A program made the translations under genes and the position numbers. This document shows, piece by piece, positions 34,566-42,745 of a stretch of DNA of 64,000 nt (the stretch's first letter is position 1; each line of letters starts with the position of its first letter). The stretch is from Arachidicoccus sp. BS20. Its GTDB lineage: Bacteria > Bacteroidota > Bacteroidia > Chitinophagales > Chitinophagaceae. Location of the stretch: contig NZ_CP015971.1 of assembly GCF_001659705.1 (NCBI RefSeq), positions 1,364,001 to 1,428,000 on the forward strand, in the 5' to 3' direction. Under the pieces are notes generated by a model that searched no databases, was not told the DNA's origin, and saw only the letters and a list, made by a program, of their open reading frames with translations.

Positions 34566-35225
34566 ATGAAATTCGGCGTTGTAGTTTTTCCCGGTTCCAA
34601 TTGCGACCAAGATATGCACGATGCTTTACAAAACGATTTGAACAAAGAAGTGCAAATGCTTTGGCACAAAGACAAAGATTTGAGCAATTTTACGACCGAC
34701 GATTGCATTGTGCTGCCGGGCGGATTTTCCTACGGCGATTACCTGCGATGCGGCGCTATTGCGCGCTTCAGCCCGATGATGCAAAGCGTTATTGAATTTG
34801 CAAACAAAGGCGGAAAAGTTTTAGGCGTGTGCAACGGATTTCAGATTCTATGCGAAAGCCACTTACTTCCCGGCGTGCTGATGATGAATGCGCACAGACA
34901 ATTTGTTTGCAAAAATGCTTTCATAAAATCTGCTGACGGAACGCCGTTAAAGATTCCCGTAGCACACGGAGACGGAAGATTTCAGGCTGATGAAAAATTG
35001 TTGGACGAATTGCAGGTAAACAATCAGATTATTTATACTTACTGCGATAAAAACGGCAACATTACTCCCGAAGCAAACCCGAACGGTGCAGCACGCAACA
35101 TTGCAGGAATCAGAAATAAAGCTGGCAACGTTTTCGGAATGATGCCGCATCCTGAACGTGCAACTTCTTCTTTACTGGGAAATGTGGACGGCGTGGAAGT
35201 GTTTAAATTCTTGGGGTTGAACTAA
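34566..35225 (+). CDS. purQ: Phosphoribosylformylglycinamidine synthase glutaminase subunit
   Basis: PurQ supplies ammonia from glutamine to the FGAM synthase step of purine synthesis. The 219-residue class I glutaminase shows VVVFPGSNCDQDM, the nucleophile Cys89 in GVCNGFQIL, and the His-Glu pair in MMPHPERA. A separate PurQ implies the split PurS/PurL system. No other purine gene is in the window. The start is the ATG at 34566, which gives the conserved MKFGVVVFPG N-terminus. Confidence 0.96.
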   Translation: MKFGVVVFPGSNCDQDMHDALQNDLNKEVQMLWHKDKDLSNFTTDDCIVLPGGFSYGDYLRCGAIARFSPMMQSVIEFANKGGKVLGVCNGFQILCESHLLPGVLMMNAHRQFVCKNAFIKSADGTPLKIPVAHGDGRFQADEKLLDELQVNNQIIYTYCDKNGNITPEANPNGAARNIAGIRNKAGNVFGMMPHPERATSSLLGNVDGVEVFKFLGLN

Positions 35226-35233
35226 AAATAAAT

Positions 35234-35393
35234 AAACCACATAGGCACAGTAGTTTTATTATATAGTTAGATTAAAGCGAATACAAAGCGACACATAGAT
35301 TTCATCGAAGATGAAACCTATGATTTCTTAAACAACTAAATATTGAGCGCACTTTTTACTTCTCAATAGTTTTTCTATATTCCTATGTGGTTA
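35234..35393. repeat. Long intergenic palindrome family, copy B (inverted)
   Basis: It begins AAACCACATAGGCACAG and ends CTATGTGGTT. Inside, CATCGAAGATGAAACCTATG is the reverse complement of the core seen in copies A and C. It fills most of the gap between purQ and the next gene. Confidence 0.7.
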
Positions 35394-35433
35394 AACAAAA
35401 CAAACTTTTAAACTTTATTATATTTTATCTGTC

Positions 35434-35441
35434 TATTTTTG
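35434..35441 (+). promoter_or_regulatory. Promoter -7 element of the small DsbD-domain gene
   Basis: TATTTTTG lies 30 bases upstream of the ATG at 35472. Confidence 0.6.
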
Positions 35442-35471
35442 ACGTTCAATGTAATAACAAAATAACAAAAG

Positions 35472-35921
35472 ATGAAAAAACTGATTTCAACAATTGCGCT
35501 TGCATTTTTAGGCATAGCGGCATTCGCACAGGAAAGTCCGGTAAACTGGACAAGCAAAGCAGAAAAAGTAAGTGCAGGAACCTACAAAGTAATTATCACG
35601 GCTACATTTGCCGAGCCTTGGCACGTTTATTCGCAACACACACCCGATGGCGGACCTGTACCTACGACATTTAAGTTTAACAAAAATCCGTTGGTAACAC
35701 TTGTAGGAAAAACAGAAGAAAAAGGCGATTTAAAAACTATGCACGACCCTAACTTTGGTGTAGATGTAAAATCTTATTCCGACAAAGTTGATTTTATTCA
35801 AGTCGTGAAAGTAAAGGGCAATATAAAAACAAATGTAACCGGAACGGTTAATTTCATGGCTTGTAACGACCATGAGTGCCGTCCGCCAATGGATGTTCCA
35901 TTCTCTGTTAAGTTGCAATAA
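35472..35921 (+). CDS. Secreted stand-alone DsbD alpha-like domain protein
   Basis: The 149-residue product has a signal peptide ending AAFAQ. The mature part is an immunoglobulin-like domain related to the N-terminal domain of DsbD (FAEPWHVYSQHTPDGG; NFMACNDHECRPPMDVPF). The Cys pair in CNDHEC is the likely redox site. It precedes a full DsbD gene by 105 bases, so it probably relays electrons from DsbD to periplasmic partners (inference). Its transcript ends in a strong terminator. Confidence 0.82.
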   Translation: MKKLISTIALAFLGIAAFAQESPVNWTSKAEKVSAGTYKVIITATFAEPWHVYSQHTPDGGPVPTTFKFNKNPLVTLVGKTEEKGDLKTMHDPNFGVDVKSYSDKVDFIQVVKVKGNIKTNVTGTVNFMACNDHECRPPMDVPFSVKLQ

Positions 35922-35940
35922 TTAACTAATTCATAAAATT

Positions 35941-35978
35941 AAAGGTTTGCTTTTTCGTAGAAAGAGCAAACCTTTTTA
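35941..35978 (+). terminator. Terminator fused to the dsbD promoter
   Basis: AAAGGTTTGC (35941-35950) pairs with GCAAACCTTT (35966-35975), followed by TT. Its tail runs directly into ACTTTTG and then TACCTTTG, the promoter of the next gene. Confidence 0.85.
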
Positions 35979-35985
35979 CTTTTGT

Positions 35986-35993
35986 TACCTTTG
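35986..35993 (+). promoter_or_regulatory. dsbD promoter -7 element
   Basis: TACCTTTG lies 33 bases upstream of the dsbD ATG. A second match, TACTTTTG, is at 35977-35984. Confidence 0.65.
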
Positions 35994-36026
35994 TAAGTAC
36001 AATTTAATTAACTAAAAAATTTTTCC

Positions 36027-38018
36027 ATGCGGAAATTGCTCTTGGCATTCATTTGCCTGTTTGTTTCTATTGCTTATGTGAATGCGCAAAACGCTGTCCA
36101 GTTCAAAGACACCGTTATCCGTATTAACGATACACTTGCAGAACTGGATATTCACGCGACTATTCAAAAAGGTGCGGCACTTTTTTCAACCCAAAAAATG
36201 GGAAGCGATACTTCGTTTATTTCGTCGTTTCAGCCCGATACTTCGCTTGCCAAATACATCCGCGCGACCGATACAATTGCCGAAGCCGGAACATTGCAAA
36301 CCACACAGGATGCAACTTTAGATGCAACGCTACATTATTATACCGATAGTGTTACATTCAAAATTCCGTTACATATTTCATCTTCTGAAGAAGCAATTGT
36401 CAAAGGAAAATTCTCTTGGTTTGCTAAAAACGGAGATGATTTTCCCACAGGCGAAGAAAACATTTTAGTGCCTTTGGTAAAAGCAAATACTACAGCTTCA
36501 AACACGCAGAATATTTCATCAACCGATGTTACGAAAGGCAATACATCGTTATTAAAAATATTCTGGATTGGTCTTGGTTTCGGGCTGATTGCCGTGTTTA
36601 CGCCATGCGTATTTCCGTTGATTCCCGTTACGGTAAGTTTCTTTTTGAAACGCAGCAAAAGCCGCAGCGAAGGTATTCGCAACGCAGTTACTTATTCGCT
36701 TTCCATTATCTTGATTTATACTGTTCCTACTTTTGTCCTTACAAAAATTTTCGGCGACAGCATCATGTACACTATTGCGACGAGCGCGGTTTCCAATCTT
36801 TTATTCTTCGCAATTTTTGTCATTTTCGCCATCTCTTTTTTCGGTGCGTTTGAACTGACTTTGCCAAGCAGTTGGGCAACCAAAGCCGATTCAAAAGCAT
36901 CCAAAGGCGGCATCATCGGCATTTTCTTTATGGCGCTCACTTTGGTTATTGTTTCGTTTTCCTGCACAGGTCCGTTCATCGGAAGTTTGCTGCCACAGGT
37001 AAGTTCGGCAAATGCACAAGCCGGATTATCAGCCGTAATGGGAATTTTAGGTTTGAGCGTTGGTTTGGCAATCCCGTTTTCTCTGTTTGCCTTCTTCCCG
37101 TCGTTACTGCACGCGCTGCCAAAGAGCGGCGGTTGGCTCAACAGCGTGAAAGTTGTTTTCGGTTTTGTAGAGTTGGCAATGGCAATGAAATTCTTGTCGA
37201 GCGTAGATTTGATTTACGGCTGGCATTTGCTCAACAGAGATGTTTTCTTATCAATATGGATTGTATTATCTCTGCTTACAGGAATTTATTTATTGGGTAA
37301 AATAAAATTCTCACACGATAGCGATTTGAAATTTGTAAGTATTCCGAGATTGTTTTTTGCCATCGCATTTTTCACGTTCGGCGTGTATTTGATTCCGGGA
37401 TTGTGGGGCGCACCGCTGAAATCTTTAAGCGGAATATTACCGCCCGAAAGCACACAGGATTTTAACCTGAACGATTTGCAATATAAAATAGGAAGTGCTT
37501 CAAACGCAGCCACAGCAAGCGTTTCGACTGCGAAAGCCGAACCGCCGAAATTTCTTGCAGACAAAATAAAAGCGCCATTAGGATTGACAACATATTTCGA
37601 TTTGGACGAAGGAATGGCTGCCGCAAAAGCATTGAACAAACCTGTAATGCTTGATTTTACAGGATATTCCTGCACCAACTGCCGCAAAATGGAAGGCGAA
37701 GTTTGGAGCAATCCCGATGTATTAAAAAGACTGAAAAACGATTTTGTCATTATTAGTTTATATACCGATGAACAAACGAGTTTGCAGCCGAGCCAGGTTT
37801 ACAAAGACAAAAACGGAAGAACTATTGCAACCGTTGGCGATAAATATTTGGATTATGAAAAAACAAAGTTCGGTTTGATTTCTCAGCCTTTGTATATGTT
37901 TCTTGATTTGAAAGGAAATCCTTTGAGCGATGAAAAATACAGCTACGACCCGGATATTCAAAAGTTCATTAATCATTTGGATGAAGTGAAGAAGAAGTTT
38001 GAAGAGGGAAATAAATAA
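36027..38018 (+). CDS. dsbD: Protein-disulfide reductase DsbD
   Basis: DsbD carries reducing power from cytoplasmic thioredoxin across the inner membrane. The 663-residue protein has a signal peptide (IAYVNAQ), a periplasmic alpha domain, eight or so transmembrane helices with the two redox cysteines Cys194 (FTPCVFPLIP) and Cys313 (SFSCTGPFIG), and a C-terminal thioredoxin-like domain with Cys549-Thr-Asn-Cys552 (GYSCTNCRKME). The alpha domain lacks an obvious Cys pair in the usual place. The small upstream protein (35472-35921) may supply that function. Confidence 0.93.
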   Translation: MRKLLLAFICLFVSIAYVNAQNAVQFKDTVIRINDTLAELDIHATIQKGAALFSTQKMGSDTSFISSFQPDTSLAKYIRATDTIAEAGTLQTTQDATLDATLHYYTDSVTFKIPLHISSSEEAIVKGKFSWFAKNGDDFPTGEENILVPLVKANTTASNTQNISSTDVTKGNTSLLKIFWIGLGFGLIAVFTPCVFPLIPVTVSFFLKRSKSRSEGIRNAVTYSLSIILIYTVPTFVLTKIFGDSIMYTIATSAVSNLLFFAIFVIFAISFFGAFELTLPSSWATKADSKASKGGIIGIFFMALTLVIVSFSCTGPFIGSLLPQVSSANAQAGLSAVMGILGLSVGLAIPFSLFAFFPSLLHALPKSGGWLNSVKVVFGFVELAMAMKFLSSVDLIYGWHLLNRDVFLSIWIVLSLLTGIYLLGKIKFSHDSDLKFVSIPRLFFAIAFFTFGVYLIPGLWGAPLKSLSGILPPESTQDFNLNDLQYKIGSASNAATASVSTAKAEPPKFLADKIKAPLGLTTYFDLDEGMAAAKALNKPVMLDFTGYSCTNCRKMEGEVWSNPDVLKRLKNDFVIISLYTDEQTSLQPSQVYKDKNGRTIATVGDKYLDYEKTKFGLISQPLYMFLDLKGNPLSDEKYSYDPDIQKFINHLDEVKKKFEEGNK

Positions 38019-38043
38019 GAAATTTGTTCATTATAAAATTCTA

Positions 38044-38073
38044 AATACGCATAAATCAATTTTATGCGTATTT
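38044..38073 (+). terminator. dsbD terminator overlapping the next promoter
   Basis: AATACGCATAAA pairs with TTTATGCGTATT around a TCAA-type loop, followed by TTT. The end of the stem and T run form the TATTTTTG promoter element of the next operon. Confidence 0.8.
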
Positions 38074-38076
38074 TTG
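38069..38076 (+). promoter_or_regulatory. Promoter -7 element of the third toxin-antitoxin pair
   Basis: TATTTTTG is built from the descending arm and T run of the dsbD terminator. The antitoxin ATG is 19 bases downstream. Confidence 0.6.
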
Positions 38077-38095
38077 TTTTACAAACAACAAAAAA

Positions 38096-38344
38096 ATGAA
38101 AACACGACTCAATATTACCATAGAAGAAAATTTGTTGGAAAAAGTAAAAGTTTTTGCCATTAAAAAACAGACAAGCATTTCGCAGATGATAGAAAATTAT
38201 CTTGATTCGCTTGTCAATTCAACCAACAAGGAAAAAAATATTCTGGATATAATTGACAAATTAAATCCAGACCAAAACCTTGTTGCAGACAGCTACAAGA
38301 AACAAAATTTTTACGAACAGCAACACGAAAAATATGGCTTCTAA
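38096..38344 (+). CDS. Ribbon-helix-helix antitoxin (DUF6364-like)
   Basis: The 82-residue protein starts with a ribbon-helix-helix domain (KTRLNITIEENLLEKVKVF, then TSISQMIENYLDSL) and ends in a disordered tail that would wrap the toxin. It precedes and overlaps a PIN toxin gene by 11 bases. Such antitoxins normally repress their own promoter. Confidence 0.85.
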   Translation: MKTRLNITIEENLLEKVKVFAIKKQTSISQMIENYLDSLVNSTNKEKNILDIIDKLNPDQNLVADSYKKQNFYEQQHEKYGF

Positions 38345-38750
38345 AATTTTTATAGATGCAAACGTGCTACTCGATTTCACACTGAAAAGAGATAATTATC
38401 CTGTAACACGCCAACTTTTTTCACACATCGTTGCAGGCAAAGTTGCCGCATTTGTAACGCCGTCTGTTATTCATATTACCGCTTATTGGCTTGTCAAAGC
38501 TTACGGAAATTCCAAAACCAAAGAAATTTTGCTTGGGCTTTTGGCACATATCAAAGTTATAGATACTTCGCACGAAATTGTTCTGAATGCAATCAGTTCC
38601 CGCATGACAGACATTGAAGATGCTTTACAATATTATACCGCGCTTCATTTTCAAACAGATTATTTCATCAGCGAAGACAAGAAATTAAAAAAATCGGCGA
38701 TTGCATCGCTGCCTGTTTTCACGGTAAAAGAGTTTCTCGCCCTGCTTTAA
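38334..38750 (+). CDS. PIN-domain toxin
   Basis: The 138-residue PIN protein has the acidic residues in FIDANVLLDF and in MTDIEDALQYYTAL with FISEDKKL near the end. It is a predicted RNase. The start is the ATG at 38334, inside the antitoxin gene; the longer frame from 38280 lies wholly within the antitoxin sequence and is not used. Confidence 0.87.
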   Translation: MASKIFIDANVLLDFTLKRDNYPVTRQLFSHIVAGKVAAFVTPSVIHITAYWLVKAYGNSKTKEILLGLLAHIKVIDTSHEIVLNAISSRMTDIEDALQYYTALHFQTDYFISEDKKLKKSAIASLPVFTVKEFLALL

Positions 38751-38805
38751 TCTTTTTATTTTCAAAATAAACCAAATCTCATTTTCATTTCCTTACCGAT
38801 TTTTT

Positions 38806-38813
38806 TACTTTTG
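38806..38813 (+). promoter_or_regulatory. Promoter -7 element of the bifunctional nuclease gene
   Basis: TACTTTTG lies 30 bases upstream of the ATG at 38844. Confidence 0.65.
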
Positions 38814-38843
38814 TAACTTATTCAAAAAGACGATAAAGTACGG

Positions 38844-39434
38844 ATGAAAAAAATCGAGTTGGAAATAATCGCCCTTTCGCACAGTATGTCGGGAACGCAA
38901 TCCTATGCAGTAGTTTTGGGCGAAGTGAACGGATTGAGGAAACTGCCCATCGTAATTGGCGGTTTTGAAGCACAGGCAATTGCCGTAGCTTTGGAACGCA
39001 TGAAACCATCTCGTCCGCTGACACACGACCTGATTAAAAATTTTACCGCAGCATTCAATATCGAGTTGGTTGAGGTTATTATCAACGATTTGCAGGAAGG
39101 CGTTTTTTATTCAACACTCGTCTGCATCAACGACAAACAAACGGCGGAAATCGACAGTCGTACAAGCGACGCCATTGCGCTTGCGGTACGTTTTGGGTGT
39201 CCTATTTATACTTACGAACACATTTTGGAAAGTGCAAGCTTGGTTATAGATGAAAGTGGCACACCCACAACAAATATTGAAAATACAAGCACTACCATAC
39301 CGTCAAACCCAAATCAGGCGCTTATAAACAAAAGCATTGAAGAACTGCAAGATATGCTGAACGAAGTTTTGGAATCGGAAGATTATATAAAAGCTGCTGC
39401 CATCCGCGATGAAATCAACCGCAGAAAAAAATAA
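38844..39434 (+). CDS. Bifunctional nuclease domain (DUF151) protein with UVR motif
   Basis: The 196-residue protein has a BFN/DUF151 domain at about residues 1-130 (LPIVIGGFEAQAIAVALER; DSRTSDAIALAVRFGCPIY) and a C-terminal UVR helix pair (SIEELQDMLNEVLESEDYIK followed by AAAIRDEI). UVR motifs occur in UvrB and Clp-linked proteins and bind partner proteins. The exact role in Bacteroidota is unclear. It is followed 14 bases later by ispE, so the two are one operon. Confidence 0.9.
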   Translation: MKKIELEIIALSHSMSGTQSYAVVLGEVNGLRKLPIVIGGFEAQAIAVALERMKPSRPLTHDLIKNFTAAFNIELVEVIINDLQEGVFYSTLVCINDKQTAEIDSRTSDAIALAVRFGCPIYTYEHILESASLVIDESGTPTTNIENTSTTIPSNPNQALINKSIEELQDMLNEVLESEDYIKAAAIRDEINRRKK

Positions 39435-39448
39435 TCAACACGCTCGCA

Positions 39449-40285
39449 ATGGTTACCTTTCCCAATGCAAAAATTAATTTAGGATTATACATTACGCGCA
39501 AGCGTGAAGACGGTTTTCATGATTTGGAAACCGTTTTTTATCCCGTGCAATTATGCGATGTTTTGGAAATAATTAAAAACAAGGAAAATGAATTTTCTTT
39601 TACAACTTCGGGCTTGCAGATAGCTGTGTCTTCTTCCGAAAACCTCTGCACACAGGCATTTCAGCTAATCAAAAAAGATTTTCCAAACTTGTCGAATGCT
39701 CAAATGCACCTGCACAAAACAATTCCAATGGGCGCAGGACTTGGCGGTGGAAGCTCGGACGGTGCATATGCATTGCAATTGCTGAACAATAAATTTCAAC
39801 TGAATATTTCACAAAACGATTTGGCAAAATATGCTTTGCAATTAGGCAGCGATTGCCCGTTTTTCATTCACAACAAACCTTGCATCGCAAAAGGTCGCGG
39901 CGAAATATTGGAAGAAATTAATTTGGATTTAAGCAAGTATTTCATCGTACTAATTCATCCGAAAATTCATATCAACACAGGTTGGGCTTTCTCACAAATT
40001 CAACCGAAATCTTTGGAAATATCATTGAACGAAACAATTAGTCGTCCGGTGGAGGAATGGAAACATACGCTGCAAAACGATTTTGAAAAACCTGTGTTTG
40101 AAAAATATCCCGCGATAAAATCTATCAAAGAAAAACTATACGAACGTGGTGCAATCTACGCCTCCATGAGTGGCTCGGGAAGCAGCGTTTATGGACTTTT
40201 CAAGGAAAATCCCGAATCAATTGATTTTGGGTTTGAGAAAGAATATTTTCAGTTTATGGAGAAATTGCCGCAGATGCACAGATAA
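39449..40285 (+). CDS. ispE: 4-diphosphocytidyl-2-C-methyl-D-erythritol kinase
   Basis: IspE phosphorylates CDP-methylerythritol in the MEP pathway to isoprenoids. The 278-residue GHMP kinase has PNAKINLGLYITRKREDGFH, the ATP loop MGAGLGGGSSDGAYAL, the DCPFFI motif and the C-terminal MSGSGSSVYGLF. It is co-transcribed with the BFN gene. Confidence 0.96.
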   Translation: MVTFPNAKINLGLYITRKREDGFHDLETVFYPVQLCDVLEIIKNKENEFSFTTSGLQIAVSSSENLCTQAFQLIKKDFPNLSNAQMHLHKTIPMGAGLGGGSSDGAYALQLLNNKFQLNISQNDLAKYALQLGSDCPFFIHNKPCIAKGRGEILEEINLDLSKYFIVLIHPKIHINTGWAFSQIQPKSLEISLNETISRPVEEWKHTLQNDFEKPVFEKYPAIKSIKEKLYERGAIYASMSGSGSSVYGLFKENPESIDFGFEKEYFQFMEKLPQMHR

Positions 40286-40380
40286 AAAATTGCTGTGGAC
40301 AAATAATTCACACGAAAGTCAATTATTATTCATGAACTTTCGAGCATTCGTGGCAGAGAAAAAATTCATCTGTGGTATAT
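40286..40380. repeat. Imperfect palindrome between ispE and cdd
   Basis: CTGTGGAC and TCTGTGG bracket a hairpin with arms CGAAAGT (40313-40319) and ACTTTCG (40336-40342). It lies between convergent genes and may act as a two-way terminator. It resembles the other ACCACAG-ended intergenic palindromes here. Confidence 0.45.
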
Positions 40381-40383
40381 CTT

Positions 40384-40866
40384 CTACTTCATATCTTCCG
40401 CAGAAAAACTGAAAGGCAATAATTGTTTAGCACTTTCGACAACCACCACTTCGCCGCCCAACCCGCTCATTATAATTTTGACTGAACTTTGAAATCTGTT
40501 TTCATATTCAAGCAACGATTGTCTGCAAATACCGCAAGGCGAAATGGGTTTTCCACTATTGCCGTTTAAGTTGTGATAACTGATAGCCATCGTTTTTATT
40601 AATTGATTCGGCTGTAATGATGATACTGCGCTCAATAAAGTTCTCTCTGCGCAAATGCCAACCGGATAACTTGCATTTTCCTGATTCGTAGCAGCAATAG
40701 TTGTCCCATTTTCCAGCAAAGCAACCGCCGACACATTGAATTGCGAATAAGGTGCATACGCATTTTCAGTATTTTGTCGCGCTTTTTCCAACAATGATTT
40801 TTCTTCACTATTCAGTTCGTCAATGCTATTGAATATTTCATATTTAAAACTAAATTCTTTTTGCAT
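40384..40866 (-). CDS. cdd: Cytidine deaminase
   Basis: Cdd turns cytidine and deoxycytidine into uridine and deoxyuridine for pyrimidine salvage. The 160-residue enzyme has the zinc and catalytic motifs GICAERTLL (Cys-Ala-Glu) and SPCGICRQSLLEY. It follows lepB on the minus strand with a terminator between them. Confidence 0.95.
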   Translation of the reverse strand: MQKEFSFKYEIFNSIDELNSEEKSLLEKARQNTENAYAPYSQFNVSAVALLENGTTIAATNQENASYPVGICAERTLLSAVSSLQPNQLIKTMAISYHNLNGNSGKPISPCGICRQSLLEYENRFQSSVKIIMSGLGGEVVVVESAKQLLPFSFSAEDMK

Positions 40867-40885
40867 AAGTCAAATTTGATTCAGA

Positions 40886-40920
40886 CAAAAAAGCCTCATC
40901 GTTTTTAACAATGAGACTTT
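40886..40920 (-). terminator. Terminator of lepB
   Basis: On the minus strand AAAGTCTCATTG and CGATGAGGCTTT form a 12-bp stem with two G-U pairs, followed by TTTTG. Confidence 0.8.
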
Positions 40921-40941
40921 ATAAAAATTGAAGATACGATT

Positions 40942-42453
40942 TTATTTTATCACTTTAAAAATCCTGTTCCAGCGCGGACCGTTTTGCCAACTGAACCAAA
41001 TCAGCGATGCTTTGCCCACAATAGCAGTCTCGGGAACAAACCCCCAATAACGGCTGTCCTGACTGCGATGACGGTTATCTCCCATCATCCAGTAATAGTT
41101 GTATTTGAAAGTGTACTGATTGGTTGGTTTACCGTCGATGATAAACTGATTCCCATTTTGCGACAATGTATGATGCTCATACGTTGTGATGATTCTTTGA
41201 TATATCGGAAGATTTTCTGGAGTCAAAGTAATTGTTGCTCCTTTTTTCGGAATCCACAACGGACCAAAATTATCGGCACTCCATCCAAGCGACAAGTTGA
41301 AATATGGAAATACTTCTTCCGCAGGTCTTTCAGCCAGAGATACATTCACTACATTCGGCAGTTTTTTTACCTGCTCAATTTCATCTTCGGTAACATCAAA
41401 CACATATTCATTATTACCGATTTGTTCTACTTCCGGCTCATCGCCGTCATTTACTTTTTCGGTTTTAATATGCAGCTGATTTGAAAGTTCATCATTATTG
41501 AAAGCATTACCATTGGTGGTTACGGTATATTCCATTTGTGAAGTAGGCGGGACAAACGCAGGCTTTCCGTTTACAAATAAAACCGTATGCTTTACCTGAA
41601 TAGTATCGCCCGGAACGCCGGTACATCTCTTAATGTAATTATCGGTTTTATCCATCGGATGAACCAGTATATCATGCTCGGACATTAGGGCATCTCTGTT
41701 TCCGTGATAAGTGTCTCGCAAAACATCGTAATATGTATTTAACGAACCATAACCCGGCTCATTAATGATAGTATCTCCTGCCGGGAAATTGAACACTACC
41801 ACATCGTTTCGCTTAATAGGATTTGAGGCGGGTAAACGGTAGTAGCCCCATTGCACAGCTTTGGTATAAGACGGAACAGTCTGTGAAAAAGGCATAAAAT
41901 TATGCACAAACGGAAAACTGATAGGCGTTTGCGGAACACGCGCTCCGTAGCTTATTTTGTTTACAAAAAGAAAATCATTAATCAGCAAAGTTTTTTCCAT
42001 GCTTCCCGATGGAATCACATACGCTTCAAAAATAAATGTACGAATCAGCGTAGCCGCAACCGTTGCAAATACCAGCGCATCAATCCATTCGCGGACGGTA
42101 GATTTTTTATATTTTTTTACCGCGTCCGGTCCCAGATATTTTACATCTTTTGAAAAGCCGAGATAAGGCAAATAAATAAACGGAACAATTGCAGTAAACG
42201 CATGGTCAATTAAAGAGAATTTACCAAACTGCATCACAAAAATTATCGTTATCCAAATCGTAATGAAAACGCCGGCAATGGGAATAAGCTGTAACCAAAA
42301 CCACAACTTGCCGATGCCGCACAGCTCACACATAAGCCATGTATTGTAAAAGGGCACAAATGCTTTCCAGGGTGCAACACCTGCTTTTTTAAACATTCCG
42401 TAAAGCCCGATAGGATAACCTACTAAGTATAAAATCGTGTACAGCCAACCCAT
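40942..42453 (-). CDS. lepB: Signal peptidase I, large Bacteroidota form
   Basis: LepB removes signal peptides at the outer face of the inner membrane. The 503-residue protein is much longer than the E. coli enzyme. It has an extra N-terminal membrane domain (residues 1-95, several helices), then the catalytic helix with Ser151 in IPSGSMEKT, and the general-base Lys275 in YIKRCTGVPGD. A long insertion of about 180 residues precedes the last conserved box MGDNRHRSQDSRYWGFVPE. Confidence 0.94.
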   Translation of the reverse strand: MGWLYTILYLVGYPIGLYGMFKKAGVAPWKAFVPFYNTWLMCELCGIGKLWFWLQLIPIAGVFITIWITIIFVMQFGKFSLIDHAFTAIVPFIYLPYLGFSKDVKYLGPDAVKKYKKSTVREWIDALVFATVAATLIRTFIFEAYVIPSGSMEKTLLINDFLFVNKISYGARVPQTPISFPFVHNFMPFSQTVPSYTKAVQWGYYRLPASNPIKRNDVVVFNFPAGDTIINEPGYGSLNTYYDVLRDTYHGNRDALMSEHDILVHPMDKTDNYIKRCTGVPGDTIQVKHTVLFVNGKPAFVPPTSQMEYTVTTNGNAFNNDELSNQLHIKTEKVNDGDEPEVEQIGNNEYVFDVTEDEIEQVKKLPNVVNVSLAERPAEEVFPYFNLSLGWSADNFGPLWIPKKGATITLTPENLPIYQRIITTYEHHTLSQNGNQFIIDGKPTNQYTFKYNYYWMMGDNRHRSQDSRYWGFVPETAIVGKASLIWFSWQNGPRWNRIFKVIK

Positions 42454-42481
42454 TCCTGTATTTTTTGGTTTTAGATTGAAG

Positions 42482-42489
42482 CAAATGTA
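42482..42489 (-). promoter_or_regulatory. lepB promoter -7 element
   Basis: The minus strand reads TACATTTG, 29 bases upstream of the lepB ATG. Confidence 0.65.
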
Positions 42490-42544
42490 AGGGAATTATT
42501 TATTGCGGAATTTGATAATTTGATAAGGATATAATAAATAATTG

Positions 42545-42650
42545 AAGATTGGTTTTCAACCACAGATGTACAGATAAAAATTATTGTCTAATGAACAGAA
42601 GAAAAAAATTCGCGTATTAGTGGCGAGCTAAAATTCAAACCATTTTAATC
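42545..42650. repeat. Degenerate AACCACAG-type repeat upstream of icd
   Basis: CAACCACAGATGTACAGATA and the later TTAGTGGCGAGCT resemble the ends of the long palindromes elsewhere in the window, but the inner pairing is mostly lost. Confidence 0.4.
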
Positions 42651-42701
42651 AAATCATTTCATTATCAAATTTTCATAACATTTATTTTCGCACCAATACC
42701 T

Positions 42702-42709
42702 TACTTTTG
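42702..42709 (+). promoter_or_regulatory. icd promoter -7 element
   Basis: TACTTTTG lies 36 bases upstream of the ATG at 42746. Confidence 0.7.
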
Positions 42710-42745
42710 TAAGCATTCTATTTTCTAACTAAAAATAACCTTTAT

